Notes under the pieces: model-generated
The model's input: the letters and a program-made list of their open reading frames with translations, nothing else
Told to the model about the DNA's origin: nothing
The model's database searches: none
Assembly (NCBI GenBank): GCA_027489245.1
Contig: JAIYAC010000025.1
Coordinates: 275,102 to 339,101 of the forward strand
Length of the DNA stretch: 64,000 bases
Source of the DNA: Neisseriaceae bacterium
Lineage (GTDB): Bacteria; Pseudomonadota; Gammaproteobacteria; Burkholderiales; Chromobacteriaceae
Direction: 5' to 3'
In this document: piece by piece, positions 57,505 through 64,000 of the stretch
How the letters are laid out: each line of letters starts with the position of its first letter
Numbering within the stretch: the stretch's first letter is position 1
Position numbers and translations under genes: made by a program

Positions 57505-58614
57505 ATGTCTGATCTGGCTTCGTCCCAGTTGCTCAAAGCATCTGCTGCGCAGTTGCCTGTCTTTACTTACTTTGACCCGGCTTATTACGAGCTGGAGCAA
57601 AAAACCCTGTTTGCCGATGCCCCGCAATACTATGGCCACGCGCTGATGGTGCCCAATGCGGGCGACTATCACACGCTAGGCTGGCAGGGCCACGGCAAAA
57701 TGCTGAAAAATGTCGATGGTGACATCAAGCTCATTTCCAATGTGTGCCGCCACCGCCAGGCCCTGATTTACAAAGGCCGTGGCAATGGCAACCACATGGT
57801 GTGCAACCTGCACGGCTGGACTTACGACGCCGAAGGCAAGCTGCTGGGGGCGCCGCATTTCCCCGAAACGCCTTGCCTGAACCTGAACCAGACCGAGCTG
57901 ACACAGTGGAATGGCCTGCTGTTTGACGCCAAACGCAATGTGCAGCGCGACCTGGAAAAACTGGGCGTGGCCAAGCACATGACGTTTGAAGGCTTTGCCT
58001 ACCATAAGTCGTTTACCACCGAGTATGACTTCAACTGGAAAACCTTTATCGAGGTGTACTCGGAGGATTACCACGTTGACCCGTTCCACCCGGGCTTGGG
58101 CAATTTCGTCAATTGCGCCGACCTGAAGTGGGAGTGGGGTGATCAGTACCACGTGCAAACCGTTGGCGTTAAAAACCGCCTGGCGCGCTCCGGTAGCAAG
58201 GTATACGGCAAGTGGCACGAAGAGGTGCTGAAGCGTTACGCCGACCAGCAGCCGGAATTCGGCGCCATCTGGCTGACCTACTACCCCAATATCATGGTGG
58301 AGTGGTACCCGCACGTACTGGTGGTTAGCGTGGTGATACCGCGTGGCCCGGAAAAGTGCACGGTGATTACCGAGTTCTACTACCCGGAAGACATCATATG
58401 GTTCGAGCCCGATTTTATCGAGGCCGAGCAGGCGGCTTACTTCGAGACGGCGGTAGAGGACGACGAGATTTGCCAGCGCATGCACGAGGGCCGCAAGGCG
58501 CTGTGGCTGCGTGGCGAAAGCGAAGTCGGCCCGTATCAGTCGCCTACCGAAGACGGTATGCAGCACTTCCATGAATTTTACCGTCGTTTGATGGGTGAAC
58601 ATCTGGCTGGCTAA
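57505..58614 (+). CDS. Rieske non-heme iron oxygenase, alpha-subunit type
   Basis: A 369-aa protein. Rieske cluster ligands are Cys81 and His83 in VCRHRQ, and Cys100 and His103 in CNLHGW. The mononuclear iron site is in SEDYHVDPFHPG, with His190 and His195. A later DDEICQRMHEGR region is typical of the family. It resembles the choline/carnitine-monooxygenase and ring-hydroxylating group. The ATG at 57505 is 10 bases after GGAGG; an in-frame GTG at 57496 is too near it. No reductase, ferredoxin or beta subunit is adjacent, so it must borrow electron donors. Substrate unknown. Confidence 0.88.
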   Translation: MSDLASSQLLKASAAQLPVFTYFDPAYYELEQKTLFADAPQYYGHALMVPNAGDYHTLGWQGHGKMLKNVDGDIKLISNVCRHRQALIYKGRGNGNHMVCNLHGWTYDAEGKLLGAPHFPETPCLNLNQTELTQWNGLLFDAKRNVQRDLEKLGVAKHMTFEGFAYHKSFTTEYDFNWKTFIEVYSEDYHVDPFHPGLGNFVNCADLKWEWGDQYHVQTVGVKNRLARSGSKVYGKWHEEVLKRYADQQPEFGAIWLTYYPNIMVEWYPHVLVVSVVIPRGPEKCTVITEFYYPEDIIWFEPDFIEAEQAAYFETAVEDDEICQRMHEGRKALWLRGESEVGPYQSPTEDGMQHFHEFYRRLMGEHLAG

Positions 58615-58640
58615 TACACCGTCTTATGCGGCACAATGCC

Positions 58641-58665
58641 AAGGCGCGGATATCCGCGCCTTTTT
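58641..58665 (+). terminator. Intrinsic terminator after the Rieske gene
   Basis: AAGGCGCGGATATCCGCGCCTT (58641-58662) is one continuous palindrome able to form a GC stem, followed by more T. Confidence 0.85.
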
Positions 58666-58684
58666 GCTTGCCCACTCATTGCCT

Positions 58685-59212
58685 ATGCCTGCCTGCCGTT
58701 GCTGGCCCTTGTTGGCCATTCTGCTTTTCTCCCCCCTTGTATTGCACGCTGCGCCTTATCGCCATGCAGGCCTGGGCGTAGCACTGTCTGTGCCCGATGG
58801 CTGGAAGGTGCGACCCGCGCCCGGCGGCGGTTTGCGCGTGGTCCCGCCCGCCATGGAAGACCGCGAGCGCAGCGGCGTGGCGGTAACGGTCTGGCGAGAG
58901 CGCTTGCGTGGTAGCAGCGCGCTGGAAAGGTTGGCCGCACGGCACAAGAAAGCGCAGGGTGCACGCGAGGCGGCGATCCGCGCCCAGCTGGACCGCAAGG
59001 CCGGGCGGCTGGTGCTGGAATACCGCGAAGGCGAGTACGTGCAAAGCGGTTTGTGGATTGTGCGCCAGCACCTGAAAGTGGTGCAGCAGGATGGGCGGCA
59101 GGGGGTGTTTGCCGAGTGCGTAGCCAATGCCTCCGAGTACCACCGCTACCGCCGCGCTTTTGCCGATATCTGTCTGGGGCTGACTGTGCGCCCTGTTGCG
59201 CCGCGGGGTTAG
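58685..59212 (+). CDS. Secreted protein of unknown function
   Basis: A 175-aa exported protein with a signal peptide from ATG 58685 (WPLLAILLFSPLVLHA, cleavage near HAA). A longer in-frame version starting at 58595 would overlap the Rieske gene and its terminator and is rejected. The mature part contains SVPDGWKVRPAPGGGLRVVPP, reminiscent of lipid-binding or beta-sandwich periplasmic proteins, and one C-terminal Cys pair (AECVANA, ADICLGL). I do not recognise a family. The stop is close to the first EamA gene. Confidence 0.65.
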   Translation: MPACRCWPLLAILLFSPLVLHAAPYRHAGLGVALSVPDGWKVRPAPGGGLRVVPPAMEDRERSGVAVTVWRERLRGSSALERLAARHKKAQGAREAAIRAQLDRKAGRLVLEYREGEYVQSGLWIVRQHLKVVQQDGRQGVFAECVANASEYHRYRRAFADICLGLTVRPVAPRG

Positions 59213-59216
59213 CGCC

Positions 59217-60071
59217 ATGGCTGGCTGGTTTGCACGTTTGGGTTCGGCCTGGATGGTGATCGCCGCCGCTAGTTTTGCCTGCATGAGCTTGCTGGCCGCC
59301 ATGACCAGTCAGCACATGGGGGCCATCGAGATCCTGTTTTATCGCACGTCTATTGGCCTGGCGGTGCTGCTGGTGCCGGTATTGCTGGGGCGCGAGCGCG
59401 TGGCGACCGTGCATTGGTCCGCGCATTGTCGCCGCAGTATTGCCGGCTACCTGTCCATGGCCATGCTGTTTTATGCGCTGACCCACTTGCCGCTGGCCAC
59501 GGCGGTCACGCTCAATTACACCTCGTCGCTGTCTTTTGCCGTGTGCTGCGTGCTGCTGCGGGGCGAGCGCTTGTCCCGGCTGGTGAAGCTGGCGTTGCTG
59601 CTGGGCTTTGTCGGCATCGTGCTGATCTTGCGGCCAACCTTTCATGCCGGGCAGTGGTTGCCTGGCCTGGTGGGCTTGCTGTCGGGGGCCGGGGCGGGGC
59701 TGGCGCTGTTTCATGTGCGCGAGCTGGGCGAGCTGGGCGAGCGCCCCGGCGTGACGGTGTTCTGGCTGTACTGCTTGTCCACCGTGTGCGGGCTGGTGTG
59801 GGTTATGCTGCAGGGCGGCTTTACCCCGCTTACCCTGCCAGACTTGGCGGCGCTGCTGGGGGTGGGGTTGCTGGGTTTGCTGGGGCAGCTGGCGATGACG
59901 CGGGCTTATAAAGAAGGGCGCAAATTTGTGGTGTCCAGCCTGGCGTATCTCACCGTGGTGTTTTCTGCCCTGTTGGGCGCGGTGTTTGGCGGCCAGCTGC
60001 TGTCTGCTGGCGCTGTGCTGGGCATGTTGATGATTATCGGCTGCGGCGTGTTGGCCGCGAAGGGTTCGTAG
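59217..60071 (+). CDS. EamA-family (DMT) transporter, first copy
   Basis: A 284-aa, ten-helix inner-membrane protein with two EamA repeats. HLPLATAVTLNYTSSLSFAVCCVLLRGERL and AMTRAYKEGRKFVVSSLAYLTVVFSALLG are the conserved ends of each repeat. The family exports amino acids, purines or other metabolites; the substrate is not predictable. The stop overlaps the GTG start of the next EamA gene by one base. The two are tandem paralogues. Confidence 0.88.
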   Translation: MAGWFARLGSAWMVIAAASFACMSLLAAMTSQHMGAIEILFYRTSIGLAVLLVPVLLGRERVATVHWSAHCRRSIAGYLSMAMLFYALTHLPLATAVTLNYTSSLSFAVCCVLLRGERLSRLVKLALLLGFVGIVLILRPTFHAGQWLPGLVGLLSGAGAGLALFHVRELGELGERPGVTVFWLYCLSTVCGLVWVMLQGGFTPLTLPDLAALLGVGLLGLLGQLAMTRAYKEGRKFVVSSLAYLTVVFSALLGAVFGGQLLSAGAVLGMLMIIGCGVLAAKGS

Positions 60072-60901
60072 TGGGTGGTGCGTGGTGGATGGTGCTGGCA
60101 GCGGCCAGCTTTGGTGCCATGGGGGTGTTTGTCAAGCTGGCTTCGGCCACGCTGGGTACGGTGGAGCTGGTGTTCTGGCGCACGGCGTTTGCGGTGCTGG
60201 TGCTGGGTGGTGTGGCGTTGCTGCGGCGGCAGCGCTTTGCCACGCCCTTGCTGGGCCAGCATCTCAAGCGCGGCATGCTCGGCTATGTATCGCTGCTGTG
60301 CTACTTCTACGCCATTAGTCATTTGCCGCTGGCGACGGCGGTTACGCTCAATTACACCTCGCCCATGTTCCTGGCCTTGCTGTCGGTGCTGTTGCTGGGC
60401 GAGCGTCTGCCCCGCATTGCCGTCATGGCCATGGCGCTGGGCTTTACCGGCGTGGTGCTGCTGTTGCGGCCAACCTGGCATGACTTGGGCTGGTTGTCTG
60501 GCGTGCTGGGGTTGCTGTCCGGCCTGCTGGCCGGTTGGTCTTACCTGCATGTGCGCGAGCTGGGGCAGGCTGGCGAGGCCGAATGGCGCACCGTGTTTTA
60601 CTTTGCCCTGATTTCTACGCTGGGCGGCCTGCTGCTGATGCAGTTTCAAGCCTGGCACCCGGTGACCGCGGCCAACCTGCCCTGGGTGCTGGGCCTGGGG
60701 GTAAGCGCCATGGTGGCGCAGCTGGCCATGACTCGCGCCTACAAGGTTGGCCGCAAGCTGCTGGTGGCCAACCTGTCTTATCTGACGGTAGCGTTTTCCG
60801 CCCTGTTCGGCGCCGTTCTATGGCAGCATTGGCTGGGCTGGCAAGAGCTGGCTGCCATGAGTTTGATTATTCTCAGCGGTATTCTGGCCAGCCGGCGCTA
60901 G
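60071..60901 (+). CDS. EamA-family (DMT) transporter, second copy
   Basis: A 276-aa paralogue of the preceding gene with matching segments (HLPLATAVTLNYTSPMFLALLSVLLLGERL; AMTRAYKVGRKLLVANLSYLTVAFSALFG). A GTG start at 60071 overlaps the previous stop by one base, so the two are co-translated and may work as a pair or heterodimer. Three exact GTTGGCCGCA words or close variants occur in it. Confidence 0.87.
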   Translation: MGGAWWMVLAAASFGAMGVFVKLASATLGTVELVFWRTAFAVLVLGGVALLRRQRFATPLLGQHLKRGMLGYVSLLCYFYAISHLPLATAVTLNYTSPMFLALLSVLLLGERLPRIAVMAMALGFTGVVLLLRPTWHDLGWLSGVLGLLSGLLAGWSYLHVRELGQAGEAEWRTVFYFALISTLGGLLLMQFQAWHPVTAANLPWVLGLGVSAMVAQLAMTRAYKVGRKLLVANLSYLTVAFSALFGAVLWQHWLGWQELAAMSLIILSGILASRR

Positions 60902-60992
60902 AATGAAAACTGACTACACCAACAGACACCGGGCCGCGCCAGCACAGGGCAGGGCGCAAGGGGGCAAGGTGTCGCAGCGCAAGGAGCACAGC

Positions 60993-61349
60993 ATGATTTC
61001 CATTCGCGAGCAGGACTATGGCCTGGACGTGGCTCTGTTTAACGAGTTCACCCTGGCGGACTTCAAACTGCTCGAGCAGGCGCTGCTCAAGCGCGCTGCC
61101 GAGCAAGGCAAGCCGGATGTGTTGCTGGATCTGTCCGGCATGAAAGACTTCACCCTGGATATGGCGCTGGAAGAAGTGCGCTTCATGCGTGCGCACGAAA
61201 ATGACTTCGGCCGCTTTGCCATCGTGGCAGACGACGTATGGGTCAATCTGGCCACCCACCTGTCCGGCTTGCTTACCCATGCCCGGGCACAATACTTTGA
61301 AACCATTGAAGAAGCGCAAGCCTGGTTACTCGGCCCGCAAGCGCTATAG
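60993..61349 (+). CDS. STAS/SpoIIAA-like protein
   Basis: A 118-aa protein starting at ATG 60993 with AAGGAG six bases upstream. LALFNEFTLADFKLLEQALLKRA-type helices and DVLLDLSGMKDFTLDMALEEV resemble the SpoIIAA-like (STAS-fold) family. Such proteins act in protein-protein switching or lipid binding; the partner is unknown. A terminator follows. Confidence 0.78.
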   Translation: MISIREQDYGLDVALFNEFTLADFKLLEQALLKRAAEQGKPDVLLDLSGMKDFTLDMALEEVRFMRAHENDFGRFAIVADDVWVNLATHLSGLLTHARAQYFETIEEAQAWLLGPQAL

Positions 61350-61369
61350 GTGCTTTTGCCCGGCCACCA

Positions 61370-61396
61370 CGGCAGCCCGCATGGCTGCCGTTTTTT
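61370..61396 (+). terminator. Intrinsic terminator after the STAS-like gene
   Basis: Perfect 8-bp stem CGGCAGCC (61370-61377) / GGCTGCCG (61383-61390) with a 5-nt loop, then six T. Confidence 0.93.
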
Positions 61397-61490
61397 ATTG
61401 CCTTTTTTCCTGCAGGCCTCTTCGGTCTTGATTTTCCGGTGTATGCCGTTACAGTAGCGGCTTCTGTTTTCCAGCAAGAACAAAAAAAGC

Positions 61491-63800
61491 ATGTTGAAAA
61501 GTATCGCCAGCCGCCTTGCGGCAGAGCTCGCTGTGCGCGAAGCCCAGGTCACCGCCACCGTAAACCTGATCGACGAAGGCGCCACCGTCCCGTTTATTGC
61601 CCGCTATCGCAAAGAAGTCACCGGCGGGCTGGACGACACCCAGCTGCGCCTGCTGGCCGAGCGCCTGGTGTATCTGCGCGAGCTGGACGACCGCCGCGAT
61701 ACCATCCTCAAAAGTATTGCCGAGCAGGGCAAACTCACTCCGCAGCTGGAAGCCGCCCTGTACGGTAGCGACAACAAGACCCAGCTGGAAGACCTGTACC
61801 TGCCATACAAGCCCAAACGCCGCACCAAGGCCCAGATTGCCCGCGAAGCCGGCCTGGAGCCGCTGGCCGACAGCCTGCTGGCCGACCCGTCGCAGCAGCC
61901 AGAGCAAGCCGCCGCCGCGTATATCGACAGTGCCAAAGGTATCGAGGATGCCAAGGCCGCTCTGGACGGCGCGCGTGCCATCCTGATCGAGCGCTTTGCC
62001 GAAGACGCCGAGCTGCTGGGCCGGTTGCGCGAAAAGCTGTGGAACGAAGGCGAGCTGGCCGGTAGCGTGGTGCCCGGCAAAGAGCAAGAAGGCGCCAAGT
62101 TTGCCGACTACTTCAACCACCGCGAAGCCATCAAGACCACCCCGTCGCACCGCGCGCTGGCGCTGCTGCGCGGCCGCAACGAGGGCGTGCTCAGCGTGGC
62201 GCTGAAATACCAGCCGGACGACACGCCCATCACCCAGCGCTCGGCGTACGAAGAGCTGATCGCCGCCTGCTTTGGCATCAAGGACGCTGGCCGCGCCGCC
62301 GACAAGTGGCTGCTGGACGGCGTGCGCCTGTGCTGGCGCGCCAAGATCTTCCTGTCGCTGGAGCTGGAGCTGGTGTCACGCCTGAAAGACGCCGCCGACG
62401 CCGACTCCATCAAGGTCTTTGCGGCCAACCTCAAAGACCTGCTGTTGGCCGCACCGGCCGGCCCGCGCGCCACCCTGGGGCTGGACCCGGGCCTGCGTAC
62501 CGGCGTCAAGGTGGCCGTGGTAGACAATACCGGCAAGCTGCTGGAAACCACCACCATCTACCCGCACGAGCCGCGCCGCGACTGGGAGCGTTCCATTGCC
62601 ATTCTGGGTGCGCTAGCGCACCGCCATCAGGTGGATCTGATTGCTATTGGTAACGGCACCGCCAGCCGCGAAACCGACAAGCTCGCGCAGGACGTCATCA
62701 AGGCCTTCCCGCAGCTGGGCATGACCAAGATCGTGGTGAGCGAGGCCGGCGCGTCGGTATATTCCGCCTCCGAGCTGGCAGCAAAAGAGTTTCCCGACCT
62801 GGACGTTAGCCTACGTGGCGCGGTGTCCATTGCCCGCCGCCTGCAAGACCCGCTAGCCGAGCTGGTCAAGATCGACCCCAAATCCATCGGTGTGGGCCAG
62901 TACCAGCACGATGTGAACCAAAGCCAGCTGGCACGCAGCCTGGATGCGGTAGTAGAAGACTGCGTCAACGCCGTGGGTGTGGATGTGAACATGGCCTCGG
63001 TGCCGCTGCTCACCCGTATTTCCGGCCTCAATAGCACGCTGGCGGCCAACATCGTGGCGCATCGCGATGCCAATGGCGCCTTCAAATCACGCCGCGAGCT
63101 GCTCAAAGTCAGCCGCCTGGGTGAAAAAACCTTCGAGCAGGCAGCTGGCTTCTTGCGCATCGGTAATGGCGACAACCCGCTGGACGCCTCGTCGGTGCAC
63201 CCGGAAGCCTACCCGGTCGTAGAAAAAATCGTGGCCAAAAGCGGTCGCCCGGTAAAGCAGATCATCGGTGACTCTGCCTTTATCAAAGCGCTGCGTGCGG
63301 CAGACTACACCGACGAACGCTTCGGTCTGCCCACCGTCATGGACATCCTGAAAGAGCTGGACAAGCCCGGCCGCGACCCGCGCCCCGAGTTCAAGACCGC
63401 TACCTTCCAGGATGGTGTCGAAGACATCAAAGACCTGCAGCCCGGCATGGTCCTGGAAGGCGTAGTCACCAACGTGGCCAACTTTGGTGCGTTTGTTGAT
63501 ATCGGCGTGCATCAGGATGGCCTGGTGCATATCTCTGCACTGTCCAATAAATTCATCGACGACCCGCGCAAGGTCGTGAAGGCGGGCGATGTGGTGAAAG
63601 TAAAAGTGCTAGAGGTAGATGTGCCACGCAAGCGTATTGCCCTCACCATGCGCCTGGATGACGAAGTGGGCACCGCATCCCGCAGCAGCGCTGCGCCGCG
63701 CAGCGAGCCGCGCCGACAGGGCGGCCGCCCGCAGCAAGCACCCGCCGACCTCGGTGGCGGTGCCATGGCCGCAGCGTTTGCCAAACTCAAGAAGTCCTGA
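61491..63800 (+). CDS. tex: Tex/YhgF family RNA-binding transcription accessory protein
   Basis: A 769-aa Tex protein. The N-terminal part has [24 protein letters not shown] and the YqgF-like RNase-H domain ([17 protein letters not shown]). The middle holds the ComEA-like helix-hairpin-helix [27 protein letters not shown]-terminal S1 domain has [32 protein letters not shown]. Tex binds RNA and transcription complexes and is linked to virulence gene expression in Bordetella. Length is family-typical. Confidence 0.97.
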   Translation: MLKSIASRLAAELAVREAQVTATVNLIDEGATVPFIARYRKEVTGGLDDTQLRLLAERLVYLRELDDRRDTILKSIAEQGKLTPQLEAALYGSDNKTQLEDLYLPYKPKRRTKAQIAREAGLEPLADSLLADPSQQPEQAAAAYIDSAKGIEDAKAALDGARAILIERFAEDAELLGRLREKLWNEGELAGSVVPGKEQEGAKFADYFNHREAIKTTPSHRALALLRGRNEGVLSVALKYQPDDTPITQRSAYEELIAACFGIKDAGRAADKWLLDGVRLCWRAKIFLSLELELVSRLKDAADADSIKVFAANLKDLLLAAPAGPRATLGLDPGLRTGVKVAVVDNTGKLLETTTIYPHEPRRDWERSIAILGALAHRHQVDLIAIGNGTASRETDKLAQDVIKAFPQLGMTKIVVSEAGASVYSASELAAKEFPDLDVSLRGAVSIARRLQDPLAELVKIDPKSIGVGQYQHDVNQSQLARSLDAVVEDCVNAVGVDVNMASVPLLTRISGLNSTLAANIVAHRDANGAFKSRRELLKVSRLGEKTFEQAAGFLRIGNGDNPLDASSVHPEAYPVVEKIVAKSGRPVKQIIGDSAFIKALRAADYTDERFGLPTVMDILKELDKPGRDPRPEFKTATFQDGVEDIKDLQPGMVLEGVVTNVANFGAFVDIGVHQDGLVHISALSNKFIDDPRKVVKAGDVVKVKVLEVDVPRKRIALTMRLDDEVGTASRSSAAPRSEPRRQGGRPQQAPADLGGGAMAAAFAKLKKS

Positions 63801-63823
63801 CCGCACCGCAAGTGCGACAAATC

Positions 63824-63853
63824 AAAAGTTGGCCGCATGTGGCCAACTTTTTT
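63824..63853 (+). terminator. Terminator after tex built from two GTTGGCCGCA words
   Basis: AAAAGTTGGCCGCA (63824-63837) pairs with TGTGGCCAACTTTT (63838-63851), 14 bp with one G-U pair, ending in six T. The left arm has the exact word, the right arm one substitution. Confidence 0.85.
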
Positions 63854-63918
63854 GCTTTTCAGCGCCGTTGCAAATCAACATCTTAAGCAAATACTTGCAG
63901 TTTATTGCGGTGTAGGTG

Positions 63919-63947
63919 TTGACGGGTTTGGGTGGGGTGGGTATAGT
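63919..63947 (+). promoter_or_regulatory. Strong stable-RNA-type promoter (probable rrn operon)
   Basis: TTGACG (63919-63924), a 17-base spacer, then TATAGT (63942-63947), close to the sigma-70 consensus. An AT-rich stretch before it may be an UP element, and the start region TCGCCTCCTC is GC-rich as in stringently controlled promoters. The gene it drives starts outside the window. Confidence 0.8.
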
Positions 63948-63990
63948 TCGCCTCCTCAGCTGACGACGCAAACGAAACAAGCAGTCAGCA

Positions 63991-64000
63991 CCGCTCTTTA
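63991..64000 (+). promoter_or_regulatory. boxA-like antitermination element at window end
   Basis: CGCTCTTTA at the window edge matches the boxA core (TGCTCTTTA), which recruits NusB/NusE on rRNA transcripts. The upstream GCAAACGAAACAAG resembles Neisseriales 16S leader sequence. Confidence 0.65.

Noticed and set aside
58595..58684. N-terminal extension of the secreted protein at 58685
   Set aside because: The extended frame overlaps the Rieske gene end and reads through its terminator hairpin; the signal peptide begins at the internal ATG.

Overview
The window looks like a chromosomal segment of a GC-rich betaproteobacterium of the order Neisseriales, most likely the Chromobacteriaceae (Chromobacterium/Vogesella/Aquitalea type). 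The clues are the leuC-leuD-leuB-asd-usg-fimV-truA-trpF-trpB-trpA-accD order, a class I phaC-phaA pair, SpeA, FliW, AckA-Pta, many chemoreceptor and c-di-GMP genes, and a 3' edge that looks like a strong stable-RNA (rRNA-type) promoter with a boxA. Genus is inference. No insertion sequence, prophage, CRISPR array or tRNA gene was recognised; it reads as core genome.

Layout. 1-2.1 kb: end of a diguanylate cyclase, then a minus-strand group fliW, folE and a BLUF blue-light sensor. 2.2-8.2 kb: ferritin-like DUF455 protein, small membrane protein, TrhP/YegQ, an MBL-fold lipoprotein, argS. 8.2-17.1 kb (minus strand): two tandem solute-binding proteins, aminopeptidase P, the phaC-phaA polyhydroxybutyrate genes and a chemoreceptor. 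17.2-21 kb: FAH-family hydrolase, Hsp15, an MFS transporter, a secreted protein of unknown role and an XRE/MmyB-type regulator. 21.2-36.8 kb: the long plus-strand biosynthetic block for leucine (leuC, an entericidin-like lipoprotein, leuD, leuB), aspartate semialdehyde (asd plus a second homologue), two FimV-like proteins, an EcfT-like membrane protein, truA, trpF-trpB-(ABM protein)-trpA, and accD. 37.2-45 kb: a cupredoxin-like protein with a GGDEF-EAL protein, astE, an enoyl-CoA hydratase, an alpha/beta hydrolase and an EAL-CBS-GGDEF protein. 45.4-52 kb: polyamine genes (potGHI transporter, puuB oxidase, speA arginine decarboxylase). 52-64 kb: a second chemoreceptor, ackA-pta, a Rieske oxygenase, two EamA transporters, a STAS-like protein, tex and the promoter of a probable rrn operon.

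The most unusual signal is a 10-base word, GTTGGCCGCA (often AGGTTGGCCGCA). I counted 45 exact copies on the two strands, about one per 1.4 kb, where roughly 0.1 is expected by chance. It occurs inside genes in several reading frames and between genes, where it forms inverted pairs resembling terminators. This is how DNA uptake sequences are distributed in Neisseriaceae and Pasteurellaceae, but the word differs from the known ones; it may be an undescribed uptake or chromosome-organisation motif of this lineage.
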